Positions 54,919 through 64,000 of a stretch of DNA of 64,000 nucleotides are shown piece by piece. Made by a program: the position numbers and the translations under genes. Positions within the stretch are counted from its first letter, which is position 1. Every line of letters starts with the position of its first letter. Source of the stretch: Siphlonurus alternatus. Its lineage: Eukaryota > Arthropoda > Insecta > Ephemeroptera > Siphlonuridae. The DNA lies in NCBI GenBank assembly GCA_949825025.1, contig OX463781.1, positions 33,617,221-33,681,220 of the forward strand. Reading direction: 5' to 3'. The notes beneath the pieces were generated by a model. The model was given only the letters and a program-made list of their open reading frames with translations. It was not told the DNA's origin and did no database searches.

Positions 54919-55288
54919 GTTGGGTCCTGGTATGTTGGGAGGTATATTATAATATATACGACACTACCAGTTGGGCCCTAGTATATCGGGAGGTCCGACA
55001 CCACTCGTTGGGCCCTGATGGTATATCGGAAGGTATGACACAACTCGTTGGACCCTGGTATTATATGTCGGGAGGTTTATATACGACACTACCAGTTGGG
55101 CCCTGGTATACCGGGAGGTAAGACACCACTCGTTGGGCCCTGGTATTATATGTCGGGAGGTTTATATACGACACCACTCGTTGGGCCCTGGTATACCGGG
55201 AGGTAAGACACCACTCGTTGGGCCCTGGTATACCGGGAGGTAAGACACCACTCGTTGGGTCCTGGTATATCGGGAGGTATGACACCAC
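54919..55288. repeat. Minisatellite of nine units, about 35-51 bp each
   Basis: Each unit starts GTTGGGCCCTGGTAT and continues CCGGGAGGT and a GACAC block. Short units of about 37 bp (GGTATACCGGGAGGTAAGAC) alternate with long units of about 48 bp that carry TTATATGT and TTTATATAC insertions. Two short units near 55190-55255 are identical, showing recent amplification. The three minus-strand frames through it (Pro-Gly-Pro rich) are repeat artefacts. Confidence 0.92.
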
Positions 55289-56490
55289 GTTCGCCACGCT
55301 GATGACTGGCGCGTGACGGGAAGACGCAACAAGCCACGCAGCGGCTCGCACGACGACCACCTCCTCCTTACATGGCCAGCCACAAACTGCATCATATATA
55401 TACAGTCCCTCGATAACTCTGTATTGATTAGTCGTTTTTCATTGTAACACAAGTTTTCTATTGAAGTCGAGTTGCTATTGTAAAATTATACTCGCAACTG
55501 AAGTTGCATATTCAACGATCTTGATAATAATGTATAAATGTATACTACATAGAAGATATATCATCAAACATCAGACAAAAAGAGTAATAGAAATCTGAAA
55601 CTTCAACGATACCCACTGGCTGCAGGTGTATTATAATGTCTGAATGAATTTAGCTCTTGAATTAAAAAAGTAAACATGCAGTTTTATTTAGATATGAGAA
55701 AAATAAACACAAAATATTATTATCTCTGATTGCAATCTCCAGCATGTTATAGAACTTCAAATTAAAATAATTATACATTGTTGAATAGAATAATTATATA
55801 TTTACTGGTATAATTATTTGAGTCCAATAATATCCCCAAAGATGTACGGTCCTGTTAAAAAAAAAGTAAATTTCTCCGAAAAAAGTATTAAGAACTATTA
55901 TGCTATAGCAGCAATTCTCATGATTGCGATTTAATTTATGATTTGTATTTTGCATTCCCTTCTGTAAAGCAATCCATTCTAATATAGGAAACTTGCATAT
56001 ATACACCACTTTCTGTTTACTTGCATATTTGCACAGAACATTAGAGCAATGTTTGCTCGTAAATATTTGCATTTATTGCCTGATTAAATTACACATAATA
56101 CAACTACAAATAATAATAAAACAAAATCTGAACCATTACAATAACAACGCGATCTGTTTCACCGAAACTACTACTCGCTTGCTTTCCCGCAAAGCAAATA
56201 ATTATCATAACGCCCTCTCTCTATGTCAAGCAGCTGGCGGCCCTCGCCATGCACATAAGAGTGGCTTGAGCAACAACTCGCCGGCTCTTATAAACACAGC
56301 AAGTTTCTCATTTCTCAATAGTGCGATTTGCTATACTCGATATAGCTGCTTTGTAATTTCAATTTACAACTTGTCATTTGAATTCTTCGCTGAAGTTACG
56401 CCTGTCAGTTTCAGTTTTATGCAACCTTCAACACACATACTTCATGTATAATATTTCACGGAACCTATTAATACTGTACAGTGCATTATC
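55289..56490. other. Non-coding, no gene seen
   Basis: A GC-rich shoulder (55289-55375) abuts the minisatellite, then AT-rich DNA. The open frame at 55993-56451 is without recognisable domains. Confidence 0.4.
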
Positions 56491-57138
56491 AAAGATTTTC
56501 TGACACCCAAAATTTGAGACTGTATTTTTTTTTTTTTTTTTAATGTTAGAAGCCAGTGTCTTTCAGTTAGACGACATTAAAAAATCGCATATATTTTTCA
56601 GAAAAAAGTCTGAGTGAACATTATGGGTGTTACGAGAACTATATATATATTTTTTCTCTCCAGAATTTCAACGGTAAACTTCAAAGTAATAATTCTGAAA
56701 GTGTTTTGCACATTTGACTTTTAAGCAAACAGTTTTTTTTTTTAATTTTTATTTTTACGAACAATCCTCGTTTGATTTTTCAGAGAAAAATCATGAGATT
56801 CCTATCTAAATTAAAATGGGATCAAACTTTTGTTTGTTTTTTTCTTTCTAAAAAGCTAACTTCGGTTAAAGCTAAATGTGCAGAATACTTTCAGAATTAT
56901 TAATTTGCAGGCCACCACTAAAATTCTGGAGAGAAAAAATAATACAGTTCTCATAAGACCCAATAATGTTAAACGACGCGTTCATTCGGACTTCGATATA
57001 CTTTTCTGACTAAAAATATACAATAAAACAATTTTTTTATATATATTTTTGTTCAACTGAAGGACACTGCATGACTTCTATATAATATTAAGAACAAACA
57101 AAAACAATCTTTGCTTTCTTGGGGGTCAAAAAATCTTT
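56491..57138. mobile_element. 648-bp foldback element with arms of about 300 bp
   Basis: The outer blocks AAAGATTTTCTGACACCCAA (left) and the complement of the right end AAAAGATTTTTTGACCCCCA match. They are followed inward by AGTGTCTTTCAGTT, GTCTGAGTGAAC, ATTATGGGT, GAGAACT, TTTTTTCTCTCCAGAATTT, AATAATTCTGAAAGT and TGCACATTT, all inverted on the right side in the same order. Arms are diverged and carry small indels, meeting near 56800. No ORF or target-site duplication is visible. Transcription from either side would give long double-stranded RNA. Confidence 0.8.
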
Positions 57139-58598
57139 TAACACTCAACATTAATATTATATTTAAGTCGCAAATCAAGGCCCTTTTAAAGTTAATTAAT
57201 AAACACATTTTCTGACTTCCGTTGATAATTTTAGATCTTTCATTCCTTTATACTCTGCAATAATAACATACAACAAAACCATGAATATAATATAATATAT
57301 ATAAAGTTAAGTATATACTGCTGATGCATGCGTTACCAAAGGCATATTTTAACAAATGTGATACAGTTTTTACGGTTTAGAATTTACTAGAATTTTTTGT
57401 CATGATCCAAACGTCTCTAATAGTTAATCGATATAGTTTGAGGCAATTTTATTCAATGGTCAAGAACTCACAGGGGTGACAAATGATGCCTCGACATTAG
57501 CCGATTTCCGATTAGTTATTCGAGTTTCAGTTGAAACCGACTGCAAAATTCAATCAACTGAGAAAACGCAATTCGGGAGAGCACCAACTTTCACCCTTGC
57601 TCTGTTTGTGGGCGCTGTCAACTGGCTAGACAGCATGTTTAGGTTGTTTTCTTTTCATCTCCCTTTAATTAAATTACAAGTTTTCATTTCCTGAAGTTCC
57701 AGCAAATCGGACAGGGATAATGTTCACATGCAAAAAGTGTTCTTATTAAGTGAAACTAAAAAAATGCAATTTCACAGAGCAATATAAAATCTTTTTGTTT
57801 TTATTTTTTACTATAACACTGCTGAGCATAAGACCTTGCCCGGCTGCACCAGAGAAAAAACTGGTGTGAGAAAATGGATAGAGCAATTGCTGACAAACTG
57901 ATACATAAAAAAAGGCATTTTTTGATATCCTTTCTGTAAGCGGTTCCCAATTTGCGTGATAGAGGTGTTCGGGTCAGAGCGAGGTCAAATGCGAGCCCGC
58001 GTGACGACGCAACAAGTTGATGGAGGAGATAGCGCCCGCCAATATTCGGTAACGTGCGTGATATTCGAGACGTGGGGTGCTCAGTCAACCGGTAATATCG
58101 CGCGCAGTCATCTCGGGGATGATGACGAAATCGGGACACCTTAATAGTTGCAATACAGGTGCAAGTCTGGTACCAGCAGGAAAGTTTTGCGTCAAAATGC
58201 CATCGTGACATTTGTTTTGTTCGGTTAAATTAGTTGTCAACCTTATAAAAGTTATAAATATAAATTTCGCTGTTTTATTTCACTGAAAATAAAAATTTCT
58301 CCTTGATTCTATACGACGTAAATATATCAAAATATATCATATATTATGTTGTTTTTAACAATTTTTACAAATTAATAAAATCTAAAAAATCAAATTATAA
58401 GTAAATTACTTGACATTTCCAGAAACTTCCCAGATTGTTTTAAAAGTGCTATAAATTTTAAATGACAATCATTTTACATAAGAGTTGAAGATTTAAATTA
58501 AAAATAGTTGACTTTGGCTAGAATCGTTTTAGAATTCCAGAGCGTTCTTCTCCTAGACTATTGATCTGTTTACTTTCTTCCATGATGGGGTTAAATTT
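57139..58598. other. Non-coding, possible intron of the minus-strand gene
   Basis: AT-rich with a GC-richer patch at 57945-58140. An open frame on the minus strand (57801-58211) has no recognised domain. If the exon at 58.6-58.9 kb is real, this lies in its first intron. Confidence 0.4.
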
Positions 58599-58609
58599 TT
58601 ATGACTCAC

Positions 58610-58922
58610 CACCAAAGAACATTGCAGCCAGCATCATATCCCTTAAACCTTGTGGTAGTCCAGGTTGGCTGGACGTGGTTGTCGTGGTCACAAACGTAGA
58701 CTGATGGTGATTAGGTACCAAAGTACCTGATGACGTCAAAACACTCGTACCATTAGTACCACTTACACTTACACTATTAACAACACCACCACTATTATTG
58801 CTATTATTATTATTATTATTACTATTATTATTATTACTACCAGCACCTCCAGTTAAAGCAGATACTAAGAAACTTTGTAAATGTTGTCGCGGATCAACAA
58901 AATCACACAAACGACACCGCAT
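58610..58922 (-). CDS. First coding exon of an unrecognised Asn/Ser-rich protein
   Basis: The minus-strand frame starts at ATG 58922 with an in-frame TAA 18 nt upstream, so this is a genuine possible start. It ends at a consensus donor (TTTGGTG|GTGAGT, intron from 58609), giving 104 codons plus one base. The product begins MRCRLCDFVDPRQHLQSFLV, with a CxxC at residues 3-6 and a hydrophobic helix-like stretch. An Asn/Ser tract (residues about 29-44), a Gly/Val/Ser/Thr-rich part, and GLPQGLRDMMLAAMFFG at the end follow. Asn and Ser homopolymers are typical of insect transcription regulators, but the family is not identified. No partner exon was found in the window. A possible acceptor (CATTTCTTTAAG) 21 nt upstream of the ATG suggests a separate 5' UTR exon. 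A chance frame is less likely, because the N-terminal third looks constrained. Confidence 0.6.
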
Positions 58923-58999
58923 ATTATAAAATAATGGTTACCACTTAAAGAAATGGTGACCATCGGTTTAAACACTGGTGAACAAAAATATATCCAAAT

Positions 59000-59215
59000 G
59001 GTTTTCAGCGGAGTAGAAGTACGTGAGGACGATACCTCGCGAGATCTCGAACGTAAGTGACGGGAGGGCGAGAGCAGCGGCGAGAAGTCCCGCTATGAGA
59101 GGGAGAAGAGGGGAGGGAGGGGGAACCGCGGAGGGAGAGAGAGCGGCTCGCGGGGGGAGGAGGAAGAGGGAGACCACAACTACGTAGTGGTTACGTACTT
59201 TTAACTCTACATACT
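59000..59215 (-). promoter_or_regulatory. Possible 5' region of the minus-strand gene with G-rich purine tract
   Basis: The plus strand is almost pure purine from about 59090 to 59173, with GGGGAGGGAGGGGG and a later GGGGGG run, flanked by CpG-containing sequence from 59030. It lies 80-250 nt upstream of the minus-strand ATG at 58922. CT-rich transcript-strand sequence upstream of a start codon is common in 5' UTRs and promoters. No TATA box or initiator can be assigned firmly. Confidence 0.35.
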
Positions 59216-60192
59216 TGACTTATACCAACCAGCATATTATTATTATAGAAATAAAATAACAAATTAAGAGGGGAGATTGTGTATGTAACAAATAATAATA
59301 GAAAGATTATAATAACGTTGCGTGCTACTTAATAATCTATTGTCTTTTCTTTCTCCTAATAACATTGTGATTATCTGATTAACATTTAAATATACACTTA
59401 AATTTACGTAAGAGTCCCCACAAGAGACGTAACTTCAATTTTATATCATGTATTACAGCGTCATATACAGGAGTACCATTTGTAACGCCGTTAAGGAGAT
59501 TGGAGGATTATGTCATTTCCGGTGCTGACATTTAATTAATCGGACTGTAGCTGTGTTGAAGATAACAAAGCTAGGAACACAAACACGGTCGCTCGGCATA
59601 AGCAAGTTGCTGCTACTGTTGAATTCGTCTCGCAGCACCTGCATGCAAGCGTGTTCAATTACCTCACAAACCTCCAGCTATTTATGACATACCCTCCACT
59701 TCACCTGGAATTTTCTTCAAGTAGTAAAAAGTGAAAAGTCATGAGTGAGTCTATATAATAGAAAATGGAGGTAAAGCTGGTTTTGTATAACATTGTTTTG
59801 ATTCAAATTTTCGAGGACGACTCTTTCTAGTAAACACATGAAAACTATATACAATGTAAAACATGTACTTGTAATATTTTTCTTTAACTTTTGTTTTTTT
59901 CTATATACATAATTTTAATGCCAGTTTTAATTTCTGAAGAATATACATGGCATAACATAATAAATTATGCACTATTCGATTTACTTACGATGAAAGTAAA
60001 TATAATTACATATATTGAGTGATTTCTTAAATAAATGGATTAGATGCTATGCGAATTAATTTTGTGAATTTTCTGTGAAATCCAAAGACGATCGTTTTCG
60101 CAACGCGACAAATTAAATTTTCCGAGTATATATTATATAATTAATATAATGTTTACTATATATTATAAATGAACTTTTTAAGAACTTTTTAA
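59216..60192. other. Non-coding, no gene seen
   Basis: AT-rich, upstream of the minus-strand exon. One TTTCCGG ETS-like site near 59516. Nothing else supported. Confidence 0.4.
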
Positions 60193-60409
60193 TTATCCCA
60201 CAGTGAACGGCGCTCGCGGACGGGTCATGGGGACGGGGGAGAGGGTGCAAAGCTCGGTCATGGTGGGGCTGATGGTATCTGCGGTGACACTTTCCATTTG
60301 TTTAAGCCCGGGGGTATTGGATCCGGGGCGAATGGATGTGATTCCGTGGAGGCTAGGTAACACCATGGTCGAAAGTCTGGCACTCCAAGGGAAAAAAAAA
60401 AAAAAAAAA
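60193..60409 (+). repeat. GC-rich block ending in an A18 run, possible retroposed fragment
   Basis: About 190 bp of sharply GC-richer sequence begins after AATTATCC and ends CACTCCAAGGG followed by eighteen A. Both strands are open through it (60203-60463 plus, 60193-60489 minus). A GC-rich block with a 3' A run looks like a retroposed RNA copy or SINE. Pol III A and B boxes were not recognised, and no clear target duplication was found. Confidence 0.35.
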
Positions 60410-62666
60410 ATCATAATAATAGAAAGCGACTTCAAACTTTCTGAGACTATTAAAATACTATAACAGATTATTGATGTGGGAAGATGCAAACCATGTAATT
60501 TTCGTGAATCAATTACGATGTATAGTATAGTTAAGCAAATAGTTATAGTAATTTATTGACTCCTTAATAGTACCTGAAAGGAATAATATATTATTTTGTA
60601 AATTTGAAAGGAATAATATATTATTTTGTAAATTTATGACTTAAAGTATACACATCAACAAGTACTATAACTTTTTTTCTTTAATTTTATTACTGTAATA
60701 AAATTTTGTGACCCTGATATAATTGAAACACATAGAAAAACGCTGCTATAATACAAAAACATAGTACTCGCACTGGCACGACATAAATGATCGCGATTAG
60801 TGATTGACTCCAACACGCCTCTGTTAATTTGATATTGGCATTTAATTAAAAACTATATTTTAAATAATTATTATAGGTCATTAATTTTTTACGAGAAACT
60901 CCAGAGTCTGACATTCTTCAAATATTAACATTAATTTATTTTTCATTGAATAAAACCGAAAATTATCTATATTGTAAGCTCTTTGATAAAACTACGATAA
61001 CGTTTATTTCCCCACAGGTTAAAAATAATAAAAATCACTAAAAAATATTTTAGTGAAAAAATGATAACGCGGCGTGAAAATACATAAGTTATATTGACTC
61101 AACGTCTGTTCAGTATTAATGTCGTGAGATGTTGCAGACTTAATCTGAACCTATATCAAGCTAACAGTCGTAAATGGACGTCAATAATTGCAAATACGCG
61201 TAATAATTAACACTCTCCTCACCTATAGGACAATTTCTTTGCGTGACAATATTATTATTAATTTCATTAAGCCTTAATTGTTGTCTTGTTCGAACCATGA
61301 TAATTATGTCCGTGCTATACTCTGAATTCACAGATTCCTTCCACTTGCGGCAGTAATCTGAAACTTGTTCAACTGCATATATATACGGGTCTTTCACCAT
61401 ACGTCACAAAAACATGACGTCACGTGAATGTAGGCAAAAAGCACCTATTTAACATGGTAGTAGCATACCAAAAACTATTTATTTTCTGCGATATGACGAT
61501 TGTGATACCTTTGACAATTATTTTATTTGATAGATTGAAATGTCAAGTAAATGGAAAAAAATGCAATATTTGCCAATGATATCTGTGAAAAATACAATAA
61601 ATCATTAAATAAAATGTAAATCGACTCCAAATTTCACGTCAATAATGACCATTTTACGACACTTATGCACTGATATTGACCCTAACATTCTGAAAAAAAA
61701 TCAGCCAATCACCGACCATTGCTTTCCCCGCGGACTTTTGAATACGAGGGGGAAACGGCACAACAAAGAATAATGATAAAGAAACTAGGTAAAATAAAAA
61801 AAATATATATGTTCAAGTTATGTATATTCATTTCTTACGTATAAATTATTGTTAAAAAAAAATTAAAAATATGTTAAATTAGGAGCAATAAATCAAGTGA
61901 TTCCAGTTCCCCCTAAGTACCTACTGATGAATGTAAACAACAACAAAGCCAAGCAAACACCGTATAGAGGATTGAATGATATTACCAGCAGTGGGTATAT
62001 AAGATTATTAATTAATACTACCCCCCTATAGCTTAATTAATGCACGCGAGTTTCCAGCTGCTTGTGCAACCATGGCGAGTACCTTGCAAGTTTTGTTGCC
62101 AAGAAGTTGATTGTTTATCATCGAATTATCACGTATACAAACTTACTGCATACACAAAGTTTACATCAACTGAACATCGCCGTGCGAGGTCGCTGTGTTT
62201 TGTAACACCCCAACTTTGTAACGTATTGTATATTATCCTACTTGATGGTAATCCGCGCCGCCAAGTTAGTAACACAAACAAAAGCATGTACATCGATTAA
62301 TTGTTAAGTTGGGAAGTGAACATTTAATTATCTCTATAAAGTTTACGTTTGAGTCATCTTCTTCCACTCTAACAAATTTTCAATAAAATTTAACAATTTC
62401 GTTAAAAAAAGAGTCTATTTTCACCACCTAATACACAAATTCTGCGTTTCAAAGAAATTTTCCTTGCCGAACGAAATGTTTTCCAACTATAATAATATTA
62501 CGCAGTATAGACAATCTTCTTCAGCCTTCTTGTCCTCACTAATGTATAATGAGACGTTTTACGTGTCTCGACTGTGCATGCATGTGTCTCAAAGATTGAG
62601 CTTGCACGCTAATTCAATGCATGAATTTTTTGTATTGTGCAGAAATGAGCTAGAGGTTACCAAATA
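60410..62666. other. Non-coding, no gene seen
   Basis: AT-rich, with the 30-bp duplication listed separately. A full CRE lies at 61415-61422. The open frame at 62040-62300 has no recognisable domain. Confidence 0.45.
60575..60634. repeat. Perfect 30-bp tandem duplication
   Basis: Two identical units (60575-60604 and 60605-60634) start TGAAAGGAATAATATATTAT. Recent slippage is the simplest cause. Confidence 0.9.
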
Positions 62667-62872
62667 ATGCTACTTTGATTTTTTTCAAATTTGAGTCCCA
62701 GAACTATTTTTAAATAATTATTGAAGGTGCGGCCACGCCCCCTGGAGGTGTCTTGGCCCTATCCTTTCTATCAAATATTCAGGGGTGCCAACTTAACGTA
62801 CAAGACTTTCAATAAAATTATTTAAAATAGTTCTGGGACTTAAAAGAATCTGAAAAAAAATTCAGAGTGGTA
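62667..62872. mobile_element. Foldback MITE of about 205 bp
   Basis: The left arm carries ACTTTGATTTTTTTC, then GAGTCCCAGAACTATTTT, TAAATAATTATTGAA. The complement of the right arm carries ACTCTGAATTTTTTTTC, then AAGTCCCAGAACTATTTT, AAATAATTTTATTGAA. The centre (62730-62795) is GC-richer. TA dinucleotides occur at both edges, which would fit a mariner-like MITE, but exact ends are uncertain by a few bases. Confidence 0.7.
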
Positions 62873-64000
62873 TACCCTCTAATCATTTAATTCTAATACA
62901 ATAAAAAAAATTCATGCAGGTTGTCCGTTTTATGAACATATAAATTTACATAACACAGTAATTTTATCAGGCACCACGGGGTGTACAATACACAATGTAG
63001 CAGACTGCAGTTCTAGGCCGGGCCTACGTGATTGCTGGCACGAGGGGAGGAGAGACACCATTCTGTGGAGATAGCCCGCCCACGGTATTATAGAGAAGTT
63101 CTAGACCGTACTGAACCATTTCAGCAGTTTTACCAATACTCTCACTTGCATGGGAGAAATTGAGCATGTGACTATACGGTCGATGGTGTTACACATTTTG
63201 AGCCAAGGCAAGAAGCTGTTGGAACAGAAAGGATTTCTTCAGCTTGATAAAAAAAAAATAATATAATAAAATAAGCTCTCTGTGTAGGCGGTGTGAGGCG
63301 GTGGATACATAATATGAAGAAAAAGTTACACATTTTTTCTTATTTCAAATCTATGATAGTTTCATTTTTATTGTTGAAGATGTTCACAAGATTACACTGA
63401 GCACTGTGGGGTGTTGACTATATTGAAGTTTTCAATGACGAGCTTTATTTATGACCTCTTCCCTTGTCAGTTGGGTCAATGAAAATCTAGCAAGTGATAT
63501 GAGAGCGTAATAATATCAGATATGTCATATATTTTGAACAAAAATCTATAAAATTGGACGCAATCAATTCTACATTTTTTTTCCCAAAGTTTCTGATTAA
63601 AGGTATAATACGACAGGAAAACAACACTATAATTTTATAGTCCATGTGAAATTGCGTCCCCACGCATTTTTATATGATTAATATTTGACAGAACTCTATA
63701 ATTTACTGCGAATAATTTTTGCGTGTACCATGACATACATCACAATCTTTTCTAAACTTCGATCCATTTTTTTAGCGGAAGTAACTGATAACATACAACT
63801 GCAGACTTCCGGGTGTGAACGAGTAAATGGTTAACTCAATACTATTTCGTTTTTTCTGATCGATACGGCTGCGATTCAATGATGACATCATCATGATGAA
63901 TTTGATAATGTGTATCTGCAGTGGAGATATAACTAAGGTAGGTAAAATTAGGTGGGTAATTTTACCCACCTTGAATATAACTACAGGCAAAAAGCTATAT
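62873..64000. other. Non-coding, no gene seen
   Basis: AT-rich with a GC-richer patch at 63005-63090. A short hairpin GGTGGGTAA/TTACCCACC lies at 63951-63970, close to the window end, and could be the terminus of an element that continues beyond it. Nothing else supported. Confidence 0.4.

Noticed and set aside
54919..55288. Possible CRISPR-like array
   Set aside because: The units are contiguous, with no unique spacers between conserved repeats, and the sequence is eukaryotic.
55061..55452. Three overlapping minus-strand frames with Pro-Gly-Pro repeats
   Set aside because: All three frames are open because the minisatellite lacks stops. No splice or start context supports a repeat protein.
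58968..59177. Minus-strand frame upstream of the exon with a hydrophobic Leu/Ala stretch
   Set aside because: It starts at GTG and is the translation of the CT-rich transcript strand. Best seen as 5' flank.

Overview
This is AT-rich eukaryotic DNA (roughly two thirds A+T by eye), most likely from an arthropod and probably an insect. The grounds are an Asn/Ser homopolymer-rich coding exon, short introns with GTAAGT/GTGAGT donors, abundant (TA)n tracts, a jockey/CR1-type LINE, and a hAT-like element with CAGTGGCGTAGCCA ends. No species can be named. Nearly all of the window is non-coding, in keeping with intergenic DNA or the large introns of a regulatory gene.

Only one stretch looks like host coding sequence: a 313-nt exon on the minus strand (58610-58922). 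It has its own ATG, an in-frame stop just upstream and a consensus splice donor. The product is not recognised (CxxC near the N terminus, Asn/Ser tract, Thr/Ser-rich segment). A G-rich purine tract lies just upstream, at 59090-59173 on the plus strand. If transcription runs leftward, much of the window could be the first intron of this gene.

The most notable object is a nearly full-length LINE at about 11.8-16.12 kb. Its ORF2 has an APE-type endonuclease and a reverse transcriptase with an intact FADD motif, and carries a single early stop codon. Its 3' end is a TTTCTAA repeat. Its first ORF is not a usual gag-like ORF1. It encodes a macrodomain of the TARG1/OARD1 (ADP-ribosyl-glutamate hydrolase) type, with the catalytic Lys and Asp kept at the family's 41-residue spacing. 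A basic, Ser/Pro-rich tail follows and continues in another frame. An ADP-ribose-reversing enzyme as the ORF1 module of a retrotransposon is the best candidate here for an undescribed system.

The rest is a collection of non-autonomous inverted-repeat elements. These are a CRE-bearing foldback cut by the window start (1-259), small foldbacks at 1.30, 2.32, 17.46, 40.95, 43.05 and 62.67 kb, and a 1.8-kb CACTG-ended element with TA duplications that carries a small intron-containing gene-like segment (5.87-7.66 kb). There is also a hAT-like element with an 8-bp target duplication (32.57-33.37 kb), a TTAA-flanked element with nested inverted repeats (44.1-44.46 kb) and a 648-bp foldback (56.49-57.14 kb). 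Simple repeats include a nine-unit minisatellite (54.92-55.29 kb) and a 91-bp perfect TA tract (51.78-51.87 kb). Several GC-rich islands (about 19.5, 20.3, 24.1, 27.8, 37.4, 41.7, 45.1 and 60.3 kb) hold no recognisable exon and may be regulatory DNA. The full CRE palindrome TGACGTCA occurs eleven times, far above expectation for this composition.
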